Assembly (NCBI GenBank): GCA_023435725.1
Contig: JAEYRD010000220.1
Location: 1-64,000 of the forward strand
Length of the DNA stretch: 64,000 nucleotides
Reading direction: 5' to 3'
From: Pseudomonadota bacterium
GTDB lineage: Bacteria > Pseudomonadota > Alphaproteobacteria > Rhizobiales > Xanthobacteraceae
Positions 17,172-26,160 of the stretch are shown here, piece after piece; within the stretch, counting starts at the first letter, position 1, and the number at the start of each line of letters is the position of its first letter. Below the pieces are notes generated by a model. The model worked only from the letters and a program-made list of their open reading frames with translations. It did no database searches and was not told the DNA's origin. A program made the position numbers and the translations under genes.

Positions 17172-18563
17172 TCAGGCCGACCGCCTTACCGCGTTGTCCA
17201 CCAGCGTCTTGCCGAGCGACCAGATCGCGCCGGGGACCTTGTGGCTGCCGGCGATCACATCGTCGAAGGCGCGCTCGATCCAGCTGCAGTCTTCCTCGGT
17301 GATGGTGAGCGGCGGCAGCAGCTTGATGGTGTGGCTGCCGTGACCGGCGACCTGGGTCAGGATCTTGTGATCCTTGAACAGCGGCACGGTGATGAGCTGG
17401 CAGAACAGGCCCTTGTTGGCCGCCTCCAGCACGTTCCAGGAGGCCCGCAGGCGCAGCGACTTCGGCGGGCCGAACTCGACGCCGATCATCAGGCCCTTGC
17501 CGCGCACTTCCTTCATCAGCTCGTAGCCGGGCACCATGCGCGTCAGCGCCAGCCGCAACTCGGCGCCGCGCTTGGCGGCGGACTCGATCAGCTTCTCGGA
17601 CTCCATCACGTCCAGCGTGGCGATGCCGGCGGCCATCGCGAGGTCGTTCTTGGAGAAGGTCGAGCCGTGCACCACCGCACGGTCCATCTGGTTGAAGATC
17701 TTGTCGAAGATGCCCTTGCGCGTCAGCACGGCGCCGACCGGCACGTGGCCGCCGGACAGCGACTTCGACAGCAGCACCATGTCGGGCTCCACATTCCAGT
17801 GCTCGACCGCGAGGAAGCGGCCGGTGCGGCCCATGCCGGTCTGGATCTCGTCGGCGACGAACAGCGTGCCGTATTTCTTGCAGAGCGCGGCCGCGCCGGG
17901 CAGGAACTCGTCCGTGGGCATGTTGACGCCCTTGCCCTGGATCGGCTCGACGACGAAGGCGGCGACCTCACGCGAGGCCAGCGCCTTTTCGAGCGCGGCA
18001 AGATCGTTGAACGGAATCGAGGTGCAGCCCGGCAGCAGCGGCTCGAAGCCGGTGCGGAAGTTCGAATCACCCGTCAGCGACAGCGCGCCATAGGTCAGGC
18101 CGTGATAGCCGTGCGCGCAATAGACGATGCCCGGGCGACCGGTGGCACCGCGGGCGAACTTGATCGCGGCCTCGACGCATTCGGCACCGGAGTTGGCGAA
18201 GAACGCCTTGTCGAGATAGGGAACGTATTTCAAGAGCCGCTCGGCGAGCACGCCGGCGAGCGTGGAGACGTCAAACTGGACGAGATTGGGAAGGTCGGCA
18301 TCGAGCACGCTCTTGAGCGCTTCGCGCATCACCGGATGATTGCGCCCGATCGCGAACACGCCAAAGCCGGACAAGAGGTCGAGATAGCGCGCGCCGTCAC
18401 GGTCGTAGAGGTATTGCCCCTGGCCCTTCTGGAAGCCGACATCGTAGCCAATCGTCTTGAGAACCCGAACGAACTGCTCGTTCAGATACCGATTATGCAG
18501 GGCGCTGCGCTGGGCCTGACGGTCCGCGAACAGCTGAGACATGTCTGGATTTAGGCTGTGCAT
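17172..18563 (-). CDS. hpnO: Class III aminotransferase HpnO (aminohopanetriol synthesis)
   Basis: This 463-residue PLP-dependent aminotransferase matches HpnO, which is required to convert the hopanoid ribosyl side chain to aminobacteriohopanetriol. Visible motifs are FFANSGAECVEAAIKFAR, AHGYHGLTYGALSLTG, the PLP-binding aspartate in FVADEIQTGMGRTG, and the lysine in HGSTFSKND. Its position beside hpnN and the other hpn genes supports HpnO over a generic ornithine-type aminotransferase. ATG 18563 is used; MSQLFADRQ a few codons later is possible. It is divergent from a DUF2147 gene. Confidence 0.85.
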   Translation of the reverse strand: MHSLNPDMSQLFADRQAQRSALHNRYLNEQFVRVLKTIGYDVGFQKGQGQYLYDRDGARYLDLLSGFGVFAIGRNHPVMREALKSVLDADLPNLVQFDVSTLAGVLAERLLKYVPYLDKAFFANSGAECVEAAIKFARGATGRPGIVYCAHGYHGLTYGALSLTGDSNFRTGFEPLLPGCTSIPFNDLAALEKALASREVAAFVVEPIQGKGVNMPTDEFLPGAAALCKKYGTLFVADEIQTGMGRTGRFLAVEHWNVEPDMVLLSKSLSGGHVPVGAVLTRKGIFDKIFNQMDRAVVHGSTFSKNDLAMAAGIATLDVMESEKLIESAAKRGAELRLALTRMVPGYELMKEVRGKGLMIGVEFGPPKSLRLRASWNVLEAANKGLFCQLITVPLFKDHKILTQVAGHGSHTIKLLPPLTITEEDCSWIERAFDDVIAGSHKVPGAIWSLGKTLVDNAVRRSA

Positions 18564-18704
18564 CCGCTACATACTTCGGTTGAGGGCCGTCTCGTCAACT
18601 GAAAACGGACCGTTACTGAAAACGGTCTGTGCGGCCTTTTGCCCTTTTTCGGACCATCTTCGCAAGCACAGCTTTAGACCATGTTGCACTGCCAAGGAAC
18701 TATC

Positions 18705-19331
18705 ATGCGTTTAGCCCTTTACACCGGAATATTACTGGCTGGCGGTTACACCTGCCTGACTCCGGCACTCGCCGCCGATCCCACCGGCGACTGGCGGGTC
18801 GCCGATGGCGTCGCCAACATCCGTGTTGCCCAGTGCAATGGCAGCATCTGGGGCGCCGTTTCCTGGGAAAAGGAGCCCGGCGGACGCGACGAGTACAATC
18901 CGGATGCGTCAAAAAAGAACAGGCCGACGCTCGGCATGCCGACCCTGATCGACATGAAGAAGAAGCCCGGCGCCGATCTGTGGGAAGGACAGGTCTACAA
19001 TGCGAAAGACGGTCAGCTCTACAGCGCAACCATCACGCCGGCTGGCGCCGACCAGCTCGAAATCAAGGGCTGCGTGATGGGCTTCCTCTGCGGTGGCGAG
19101 ACCTGGACCCGCGTTGGCCCGCCGATCCCGGCAAGCCCCGCCATGGCCAAGGGCGCGCCGAAGCCGACCGGCGCGGCGCCGAAAGCCCAAGGCACAGCAG
19201 GCGGCACGACCGGCGCCACCGCGCCTGCAGCCCCGAAGGCCGCCGGCGCGGCCAAGCCCGGCCAGAAGGGCGCCGCCGACCCCGTCGGCGACATCTGCCT
19301 ACTGCCTGAGATTGCGGGGTTTGCCCATTAG
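18705..19331 (+). CDS. Secreted DUF2147 protein
   Basis: The 208-residue protein begins with a signal peptide (MRLALYTGILLAGGYT...ALAAD). A DUF2147 domain follows: DPTGDWRVADG, GSIWGAVSW, GKPILIDM-like PTLIDMKKKP and WEGQVYNAKDGQLYSA. The tail from about residue 140 is rich in alanine, proline and lysine. Start ATG 18705 follows AAGGAAC. The last 33 bases overlap the end of hpnN, which runs the opposite way. DUF2147 proteins are periplasmic and of unknown function; the hopanoid neighbourhood hints at an envelope role. Confidence 0.85.
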   Translation: MRLALYTGILLAGGYTCLTPALAADPTGDWRVADGVANIRVAQCNGSIWGAVSWEKEPGGRDEYNPDASKKNRPTLGMPTLIDMKKKPGADLWEGQVYNAKDGQLYSATITPAGADQLEIKGCVMGFLCGGETWTRVGPPIPASPAMAKGAPKPTGAAPKAQGTAGGTTGATAPAAPKAAGAAKPGQKGAADPVGDICLLPEIAGFAH

Positions 19332-21887
19332 GGCCGGCTGAAACAGCAGCACTGCGGCAAGCGTCGTCACCAGCGAGAGCGCGAGCAGCTTGCCCATGCT
19401 CGACGTGCCTGGATGGCTCGACAGCCACAGGCTGCCGAACGCGGTTGCCGTCGTCAGCGCGCTGAAAAAGATCGCGCGCGTCAGGCTCGTCTGGAGCAGG
19501 TTTGTCCTGCCCGAGCGCCATGCCACGACATAATAGATCTTGAAGGCAACGCCGATACCGAGCAGCAGCGGGAACGCGACGATGTTGGCGAAGTTGAGCG
19601 GCAGGCCGATCAACACGCAGATCTCGAGCGTCACTGCGCCAGCGACCAGAAGCGGAACCAGCGTCATCAGCACGTCCGCGAACCGCCGCAGCGTGATCCA
19701 CAGCAACAGGCTGATCACCAGCAGCGCATAGATGCCGGCGTGGACGAATGCCCTCACTACGGTGTCGCCGGATTTCAGGATCGAGACCGGCCCGCCGATC
19801 GCGGTCGGCTCGGCATTGAGCACCGCCGCCGCGAACCTGCGCAACGTTTCGTTGTCATTGGGGTCGCCCTTCGGCAGCGCCTGGACACGAATGATGCCGT
19901 CCTTGCTCTTCCAGGCGCTGACGAGATCTGGCGGCAGTGACTTCAGGGTCACCGTCTCAGCCCTCATCGCGTTCCGGAGCTGATCGAACACGATCTTCAT
20001 CGGCGTGACGAACACGTCCTGCGCTTTGTTCCGCGTCGTCTCGTCGCCATTGGCGAGCTTCTCGAGCGCATTGGCCAGCCGCCGCGAGGCGTCCGCGCCG
20101 GGTCCCTTCGCATCGCCCGCAGTCCGGCGCAGAGTGTCGACCGAGGATTTCAGCGCCTCGACGTTTTCCTGATCCGACGGCGCCGCGTCGATCTGGTCGG
20201 GATTGAGCGCGGGGTTCAGCACCTTGGCACCCTGCGCAATCAGCTTCAGCTTCGGCTCCTGATCCTGCGGCACGAAGCTGTCGAGTGACATCACCCGCAG
20301 CACTTCCGGTACCTTCTCCAGCCTCGCCTCGACCTGCCTCGCCTGCTCCTCGGACCTGGTCATGACGTTGATGGCATTGGCACCGGTGTTCGGATCCTTG
20401 CGCAGATCGAGGAAGGTCGCGATCGATTCAGCGTTGGGGTTCCGCAGGTTCATCGGGTTGAAGTCGAACTTCATGAAGTAGAGCAGCGGCAGGCCGGCGA
20501 GCGCCAGCAGCAGCGTGCCGCCGACGACCAGCACGCGGTGCTTCTCCAGGAAGTGATCGAGCGGCGCCAGGAAGGCGTAGCCGACCGGCTCCTTCTCGCC
20601 GGGCGGGTTCAACAACTTCAGCAGCGCCGGAAGGACGGTGATGCTGGAGAGGAAAGCCACCAGCATGCCGACGCCGGCAATCTGGCCGAGCTCCGAGATG
20701 CCCTTGTAGTCGGTCGGCATGAAGCAGAGGAAGCCGGCCGCGGTTGCCATCGCCGCCAGCGACAACGGCACTGCCGAGCGCTTCGCCGCCAGCACCAGGG
20801 CGCTCGAGAGATCGTCGACCTTGTAGCGCTCGGAGCGGTAGCGGACGCTGTACTGGATGCCGAAATCGACGCCGAGGCCGACGAACAGCACCGCAAATGC
20901 GACCGACAAGAGATTGAGCGAGCCGACCATCATCAGGCCGGCGGCCGTCGTGATCGCGAGCCCCACGAAGAGGTTGACGAACACGGCGAAGATGATCTTC
21001 GCCGAATGCAGCGCCAGCCACAGGATGAGCAGCACGACGAGGACGGTGCCGATGCCGTTGACGACGGCGCCCTCCTGGACGGTCGCGTACTCCTCGTTCG
21101 CAATCGGGACCGGACCAGTCAGCCGCACCCGCGCTTGATATTTGGTCGCAAAATCGAGATCGACAGCAGCCTTGCGGATCGCATCGGTCGCACCTTTGCC
21201 GGGCTCCAGCGCCTTGTAGTCGAGGATCGGCTTGAACTCGATGAAGGCGCGCTTGTCGGAATCCGACAGCGGCTCGTCACTGACGAACTCGCGCCACGAG
21301 AAACTTGCATTGCCCTTGTTGAGGACGGTCTCTACCGTCTTCGAAATCAGGTTGAAGGGTCGCTCGGCATTGTCCAGCTTGACCTGGCCGCGCTTGACGC
21401 CGGCAAGCCCCGTCTCCAGCGCCCCGGTCAGACCGCGGATCGAGGGATCGCCCGCCATGATCTCGATGAGCGGCGCTGCGGACTCGAATTGGCCGGTGAT
21501 CTTGGCGACCTCTTCGGTAGGCAGGAACAGCAGGCCGTTCCTCTCGAAGAACTCGCCGGTGCCGAGCTGCTGCATCGACTGGAAATTGGTCTTGTCGTCC
21601 TTCAGCTTCGCAAAGAGCGCGTCCGCCGCCGCGGTCGTCATCTCCGGCGTCCTCGCCTCGACGACAGCGAGAATCGTCGCGTCTTGGTCGAAGGCGCGGT
21701 CGAACTCCTGGTCGCGCTGACGCCAGTCGAGCTTCTGGGAAATCAGCGAATTGATGTCGGTGTTGATGGCGAAGTGCTGGGACGCGTAATAGCCCGCCCC
21801 CACCGCCAGCAGGAGCCCGAGAACGACGACGAGGGAGGCAAACCGGGTGCAGGCCTTGACGATGGCAACGACTACGCTTTGCAGCAC
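19299..21887 (-). CDS. hpnN: Hopanoid transporter HpnN (RND family)
   Basis: HpnN is an inner-membrane RND protein needed to move hopanoids to the outer membrane. This copy has 862 residues with the twofold RND design: a first membrane helix at about 15-35, a large periplasmic domain, helices around VVNGIGTVLVVLLILWLAL and GLGVDFGIQYSVRYRSE, a second periplasmic domain after residue 470, and a final helix block with LLVISLLLWITLRR. Length and order match HpnN. It lies between hpnO and the divergent ispH-hpnH pair. No promoter for it is evident in the 460-base gap upstream. Confidence 0.9.
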   Translation of the reverse strand: MLQSVVVAIVKACTRFASLVVVLGLLLAVGAGYYASQHFAINTDINSLISQKLDWRQRDQEFDRAFDQDATILAVVEARTPEMTTAAADALFAKLKDDKTNFQSMQQLGTGEFFERNGLLFLPTEEVAKITGQFESAAPLIEIMAGDPSIRGLTGALETGLAGVKRGQVKLDNAERPFNLISKTVETVLNKGNASFSWREFVSDEPLSDSDKRAFIEFKPILDYKALEPGKGATDAIRKAAVDLDFATKYQARVRLTGPVPIANEEYATVQEGAVVNGIGTVLVVLLILWLALHSAKIIFAVFVNLFVGLAITTAAGLMMVGSLNLLSVAFAVLFVGLGVDFGIQYSVRYRSERYKVDDLSSALVLAAKRSAVPLSLAAMATAAGFLCFMPTDYKGISELGQIAGVGMLVAFLSSITVLPALLKLLNPPGEKEPVGYAFLAPLDHFLEKHRVLVVGGTLLLALAGLPLLYFMKFDFNPMNLRNPNAESIATFLDLRKDPNTGANAINVMTRSEEQARQVEARLEKVPEVLRVMSLDSFVPQDQEPKLKLIAQGAKVLNPALNPDQIDAAPSDQENVEALKSSVDTLRRTAGDAKGPGADASRRLANALEKLANGDETTRNKAQDVFVTPMKIVFDQLRNAMRAETVTLKSLPPDLVSAWKSKDGIIRVQALPKGDPNDNETLRRFAAAVLNAEPTAIGGPVSILKSGDTVVRAFVHAGIYALLVISLLLWITLRRFADVLMTLVPLLVAGAVTLEICVLIGLPLNFANIVAFPLLLGIGVAFKIYYVVAWRSGRTNLLQTSLTRAIFFSALTTATAFGSLWLSSHPGTSSMGKLLALSLVTTLAAVLLFQPALMGKPRNLRQ

Positions 21888-22347
21888 ATCATTTCTTTCT
21901 AGTGTTAACAGCTTGCCGGAAACGCGGGCTGTTTATCGGAGTTCCCGGGCGAAACCTATTGCTGTTTTGAGTGGTTATCGCCGCAAGAAGGTTCGAGGTA
22001 AACGGCGGGAGGCCATGGCAAAATCATTGCGGGGCGGTCGGTATAGCCGGTGAGTTGAGGCGAGAAAGTGACGAAAGAGTGAGCACAAATGTGCTCGTTC
22101 TGCTCGCGAAGCATTCTGTATTATGATACCGTAGAATTTGACTGAGGCGGACCCGGGTTTCGTCAATCTTCCCTTTCTGCCGATTTTTTGACACAAAGTG
22201 CTGTGCCTCCATGCGCCGGAACCCAACTGGGGTGGGCGGTTACCGCGTGCGAAACCAATGGTGCGGTTATTGCTAGTCATTGGTGAGTATCGGGGTGCCG
22301 CCAGGGACTACTGAGCGGATTGGTGCAACTTGCATGATGGGCGTCCA
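21888..22347. promoter_or_regulatory. Divergent control region between hpnN and ispH-hpnH
   Basis: This 460-base gap has no convincing gene; an open frame of 101 codons on the minus strand has no recognisable features. It holds a dyad GAGCACA-AA-TGTGCTC at 22081-22096 and a possible EcfG-type promoter GGAAC-N16-GTT at 22218-22241, about 100 bases before ispH. Both remain candidate sites only. Confidence 0.4.
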
Positions 22348-23274
22348 ATGGAAGTTTATCTGGCGCAACCGCGTGGCTTCTGCGCGGGCGTGGTACGTGC
22401 GATCGAAATCGTGGAACGGGCCCTGCAGAAGTATGGTCCGCCCGTCTACGTGCGCCATGAGATCGTGCACAACAAGTACGTCGTCGAGAGCCTGAAGAAC
22501 AAGGGCGCGATTTTCGTCGAGGAGCTGTCCGAGGTTCCGCCGAAGGCCGTGACCGTTTTCAGCGCCCATGGCGTCGCCCGCAGCGTCGAGGAAGAGGCTG
22601 CCGCGCGCGACCTCCCGGTGCTGAATGCCACCTGCCCCCTGGTCACGAAAGTTCACAATCAAGGGAAGCGCTACATCACCAAGGGCCGCATGCTGATCCT
22701 AATCGGCCATGCCGGCCACCCCGAGGTCGAGGGCACGATGGGCCAGGTCCCCGGCCCCGTACAGCTGGTCCAGAGCGTCGAAGAGGTTAAGGCGCTGACG
22801 CTGCCCGCGGATACGCCAGTGGCCTACATCACCCAGACCACCCTGTCGGTCGACGACACCAAGGACATCATTGCGGCCCTCCAGGCTCGCTTTACAGATA
22901 TTCAAGGCCCGGATATCCGGGATATCTGCTATGCGACACAGAACCGCCAATCTGCGGTAAGGGACTTGAGCAAGCTGGTCGACGTGATCCTGGTGGTGGG
23001 CGCTGCCAACAGTTCGAATTCGAACCGGCTCCGCGAAATCGGCACTGAGGCCGGTGTCGCGAGTTATCTGATTGCCGACGGCAGCGAGCTCAATCCGGAA
23101 TGGTTGAAAAATGCCAGGACCGTCGGCATCACGGCCGGCGCTTCGGCGCCCGAGGTACTCGTGGATGACGTGATCGAAGCGATGCGGCGGATCGGACCAG
23201 TCAAGGTCTCAGTGCTGCCGGGCCGCGAGGAAAACATCGAATTCCGGCTTCCGGCCGAACTGGCTGCGAGCTGA
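22348..23274 (+). CDS. ispH: 4-hydroxy-3-methylbut-2-enyl diphosphate reductase (IspH/LytB)
   Basis: This 308-residue iron-sulfur enzyme makes isopentenyl and dimethylallyl diphosphate in the last step of the MEP pathway. The three cluster cysteines are C12 (RGFCAGV), C96 (NATCPLV) and C194 (DICYATQNRQ). The active-site H124 and E126 are in GHAGHPEVEGT. ATG 22348 gives the family-like start MEVYLAQPRG; a TTG at 22330 is possible. It precedes hpnH by 35 bases and is likely co-transcribed, so it probably supplies precursor for hopanoids. Whether a second housekeeping ispH exists elsewhere cannot be seen. Confidence 0.93.
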   Translation: MEVYLAQPRGFCAGVVRAIEIVERALQKYGPPVYVRHEIVHNKYVVESLKNKGAIFVEELSEVPPKAVTVFSAHGVARSVEEEAAARDLPVLNATCPLVTKVHNQGKRYITKGRMLILIGHAGHPEVEGTMGQVPGPVQLVQSVEEVKALTLPADTPVAYITQTTLSVDDTKDIIAALQARFTDIQGPDIRDICYATQNRQSAVRDLSKLVDVILVVGAANSSNSNRLREIGTEAGVASYLIADGSELNPEWLKNARTVGITAGASAPEVLVDDVIEAMRRIGPVKVSVLPGREENIEFRLPAELAAS

Positions 23275-23309
23275 CCCACCCGAATTTCAAGCCCAGAAAG
23301 AAACTTGTG

Positions 23310-24470
23310 ATGGCTATACCCTTCTTCAAGGAAATGCGTATCGGCGGCTATTTGCTCAAGCAGAAACTGCTTGGCCGCAAACGCTATCCGCTCGTGTTGA
23401 TGCTGGAGCCGCTGTTTCGCTGCAACCTCGCCTGCGTCGGCTGCGGCAAGATCGATTATCCCGATGCGATCCTGAACCGCCGCATGACGGCGCAGGAGTG
23501 CTGGGACGCCGCCGATGAATGCGGCGCGCCGATGGTCGCCATTCCCGGCGGCGAGCCGCTGATCCACAAGGAGATCGGCGAGATCGTGCGTGGTCTCGTT
23601 GAGCGCAAGAAGTTCGTCTCGCTCTGCACCAACGCGCTGCTGCTCGAGAAGAAGCTCGACCTGTTCGAGCCCTCGCCCTACCTGTTCTTCTCCGTGCATC
23701 TCGACGGCCTGAAGGACCATCACGACAAGGCCGTGTCGCAGAAGGGCGTGTTCGACCGCGCCGTCTCCGCGATCAAGGCGGCCAAGGCGCGCGGCTTCAC
23801 CGTCAACGTCAACGCCACCATCTTCGACGGCCATCCGGCGGAAGAGATCGCGAAATTCCTCGACCTCACCGTCGAACTCGGTGTCGGCGTCTCGATGTCG
23901 CCGGGCTACGCCTATGAGCGCGCTCCGGACCAGGAGCACTTCCTCAACCGCACCAAGACCAAGAAGCTGTTCCGCGACGTCTTCGCGATGGGCAAGGGCA
24001 AGAAGTGGAACTTCATGCATTCCGGCCTGTTCCTGGACTTCCTCGCCGGCAACCAGGAATACGAATGCACGCCGTGGGGCATGCCCGCGCGCAACATCTT
24101 CGGCTGGCAGAAGCCCTGCTATCTGCTCGGTGAAGGCTATGCGAAGACCTTCAAGGAGCTGATGGACACCACCGACTGGGACACCTACGGCACCGGCAAG
24201 TACGAGAAGTGCGCCGACTGTATGGCCCATTGCGGCTACGAGCCGACGGCGGCCACTGCTGCGCTCAACAACCCGCTGAAGGCGATGTGGGTGTCGCTGC
24301 GCGGCATCAAGACCTCGGGCCCGATGGCGCCCGAGATCGACATGTCCAAGCAGCGTCCGGCGCAGTACATCTTCTCGGAGCAGGTCCAGAAGAAGCTCTC
24401 GGAGATTCGCCGCGACGAGGCCACCGCCGCGCAGGAGAAGGCTGCACGGAAGGCTTCGACGGCCGCGTAA
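23310..24470 (+). CDS. hpnH: Adenosyl-hopene transferase HpnH (radical SAM)
   Basis: HpnH joins a 5'-deoxyadenosyl group to diploptene to form adenosylhopane, the first step in making C35 hopanoids. The 386-residue protein has the radical SAM motif C-x3-C-x2-C at C38, C42 and C45 (RCNLACVGCG), then the GGEPLIH loop. DUF3463-like C-terminal cysteines are in YEKCADCMAHCGYEPTA. ATG 23310 is used; a GTG lies one codon earlier. It ends 23 bases before a terminator. Confidence 0.94.
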   Translation: MAIPFFKEMRIGGYLLKQKLLGRKRYPLVLMLEPLFRCNLACVGCGKIDYPDAILNRRMTAQECWDAADECGAPMVAIPGGEPLIHKEIGEIVRGLVERKKFVSLCTNALLLEKKLDLFEPSPYLFFSVHLDGLKDHHDKAVSQKGVFDRAVSAIKAAKARGFTVNVNATIFDGHPAEEIAKFLDLTVELGVGVSMSPGYAYERAPDQEHFLNRTKTKKLFRDVFAMGKGKKWNFMHSGLFLDFLAGNQEYECTPWGMPARNIFGWQKPCYLLGEGYAKTFKELMDTTDWDTYGTGKYEKCADCMAHCGYEPTAATAALNNPLKAMWVSLRGIKTSGPMAPEIDMSKQRPAQYIFSEQVQKKLSEIRRDEATAAQEKAARKASTAA

Positions 24471-24493
24471 GCGCGCGAGTCGGCACGAACAGG

Positions 24494-24533
24494 AAAGGTC
24501 CGGCCGCGATGGCGACCGGGCCTTTTCTTTTGT
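24494..24533 (+). terminator. Terminator after hpnH
   Basis: AAAGGTCCGG pairs with CCGGGCCTTTT across a short loop, followed by CTTTTGTT. It sits 23 bases past the hpnH stop. Its loop and right arm are nearly the same as the terminator at 28313. Confidence 0.8.
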
Positions 24534-24608
24534 TAAGCCCAAGCCGTAGCAGGCGATGCGGGGCCACGCTCCCTCACCTCCTTTGCTGGACCGAGCCGGA
24601 CCTTCCGC

Positions 24609-24843
24609 AAAAAAGTGAAAAACAACCCCATGCACAGTAGAAATCCGGCTGCCGGACGGCACGATGTCCATTCGATCAAGCCATTGCCGCATCGAGCAAA
24701 TCAGCGGCAACGGGGCAGTGATCGAGATTCCGCAGTGCTCCGCCGCAATTCGAGAGGCGCCGTCAGGGTTCAACGCAGTTCAAGGCTCGCACGAATTTCG
24801 TATTTTACGAACTCCGTTTGACGCGTCAGGCAAAACGGTGGCA
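24609..24843. repeat. Bipartite intergenic repeat, copy A
   Basis: The first block (24609-24640) contains GTGAAAAACAACCCCATGCA and the second (24800-24843) contains CCGTTTGACGCGTCAGGCAA. Both blocks recur in the same order and orientation at 44122-44243, with a shorter spacer there. No gene is evident in the surrounding 24534-24921 gap. Confidence 0.65.
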
Positions 24844-24921
24844 CTATGCCAAACTCACCCGTTCGAAAGCGGCCCCGGGCTAGTCGCCTTACGGTGAGCT
24901 CCGTCCCCATTGTTCAGGAGT

Positions 24922-25533
24922 TTACCGTGTATCGGCTCCACGCCGACGCGCCAGCAGGCCTGCCGCCATCAGATGAAACGCCTCGATGGCTTTGGGCAAA
25001 GCTGATCGCGGGTCTTCGCTCGCCGCCACCCACAGGGCTGCGTTCAAGGCCGCGCCGCTGAGAAGGCGAGCCGCAGCCTCGACGTCAACGGGCTTCAGGA
25101 TGCCTTCGGAGATCAGTTTGGCGACGGCCTGCTTCGTCATTTCCAGACAAGCGTTCTGGCTTGGCCATTGAGTCGGATCGCCAAGGAAAGCGGGGCCGTC
25201 CAGCAACACGATTCGCTGCACTTCCGGGTCAACAGCCATCTCGATATAGGCCGCCCCTTCCGCAAGAAGCCCCTCCCAATCGTCGCCTGTTGCCGCACCA
25301 GCCTCTTGCGCCCGGCTCGCCATCTCGCCATCGACCTGAGCGACAACGGCGGCGAGCAGCCCCTTCTTGTTGCCGAAGTTGTGGTAGAGGGCCCCGCGCG
25401 TCAGTCCGGCGTCCGCGGTCAGTTCGTCCATCGACGCCGCAGCAAAGCCCTTCTCGGCGAAAGCCTTACGCGCTGCCGCGACCAGTTTGGCACGGTTTTC
25501 CTCCATGGTCTCGAGGCGGCGTTTTGCGGCCAT
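24922..25533 (-). CDS. TetR/AcrR family transcriptional regulator
   Basis: The 203-residue protein has an N-terminal helix-turn-helix (ARKAFAEKGFAAASMDELTADAGLTRGALYHNFGNKKGLL, about residues 20-58) and a C-terminal ligand-binding domain (GPAFLGDPTQW). It is divergent from ridA. The 165-base gap holds inverted repeats built on ATACG...CGTAT that fit a TetR operator, so it most likely represses itself and ridA. The ligand is unknown. Confidence 0.92.
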   Translation of the reverse strand: MAAKRRLETMEENRAKLVAAARKAFAEKGFAAASMDELTADAGLTRGALYHNFGNKKGLLAAVVAQVDGEMASRAQEAGAATGDDWEGLLAEGAAYIEMAVDPEVQRIVLLDGPAFLGDPTQWPSQNACLEMTKQAVAKLISEGILKPVDVEAAARLLSGAALNAALWVAASEDPRSALPKAIEAFHLMAAGLLARRRGADTR

Positions 25534-25551
25534 GGCTCACCCTGATTTCAG

Positions 25552-25615
25552 ATACGAAGCGTATTTGGATTGACATTCAACTCGTATGTGAGACTATCCC
25601 ACATACGCAACGTAT
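25552..25615. promoter_or_regulatory. TetR-type operators and ridA promoter
   Basis: ATACG-AAG-CGTAT (25552-25564) and ATACG-CAA-CGTAT (25603-25615) are two dyads of the same form. Between them CGTATGTG (25583-25590) pairs with CACATACG (25600-25607). A possible promoter for ridA, TTGACA (25570) with GACTAT 16 bases on, lies within the operator cluster, so binding would block it. Confidence 0.65.
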
Positions 25616-25698
25616 ATCAACTCGCCCCCCTGTGGCGTCCAGGGCGCCGGTCGTAGATCTGTTTCGTAGAGGACAGCGACATCTGAAAGGATCATGAC

Positions 25699-26097
25699 AT
25701 GCCGCAACGCGATGCTGTCTTCCCCGCAAACCGCCACGCTCTTTACGAGGCGCATGGCTATTCTGCCGCAATTCGCTCCGGCGATCTGCTGTTTGTTTCC
25801 GGCCAGGTCGGCAGCCGGTCCGACGGCTCCCCCGAACCGGATTTTGCAGGTCAGGTCCGGCAGGCTTTCGCCAATCTGAAGGCGGTGCTCGCGGCAGGGG
25901 GCTGCACCTTAGACGATATCGTCGATGTGACGACCTTCCACACCGACCCCGAGAACCAGTTCGAAACCATCATGGCGGTGAAGAGCGAAACGTTCCCGGA
26001 GGCGCCCTATCCGAACTGGACCGCCATCGGTGTCAATTGGCTTGCTGGCTTCGACTTCGAAATCAAGGTCATCGCCCGCATTCCCGACAACGCGTAA
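25699..26097 (+). CDS. RidA family protein (reactive enamine/imine deaminase-like)
   Basis: The 132-residue protein belongs to the RidA/YjgF family. It has FVSGQVG, a QVRQAFANLKAVLAAGG helix, TTFHTDP, and a C-terminal VNWLAGFDFEIKVIARIP strand. The canonical active-site arginine of the RidA subfamily (in IEAVA-type ends) is not in its usual place, so this is probably one of the Rid1-7 branches with other activities. ATG 25699 follows GAAAGG. An adjacent, divergent TetR regulator probably controls it. Confidence 0.88.
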   Translation: MPQRDAVFPANRHALYEAHGYSAAIRSGDLLFVSGQVGSRSDGSPEPDFAGQVRQAFANLKAVLAAGGCTLDDIVDVTTFHTDPENQFETIMAVKSETFPEAPYPNWTAIGVNWLAGFDFEIKVIARIPDNA

Positions 26098-26160
26098 TCC
26101 GCGAGGCTTGACGTACACGGGTTCGCAAGCCCATCGCGCTTGCTTCGTGGTAACATCGCG

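Noticed and set aside
21975..22280. Minus-strand open frame of 101 codons in the hpnN-ispH gap
   Set aside because: No ribosome site, no family features and no conserved neighbours; treated as non-coding.
23064..24773. Minus-strand open frame of 569 codons opposite ispH-hpnH
   Set aside because: Antisense to two confidently identified genes and without domains.
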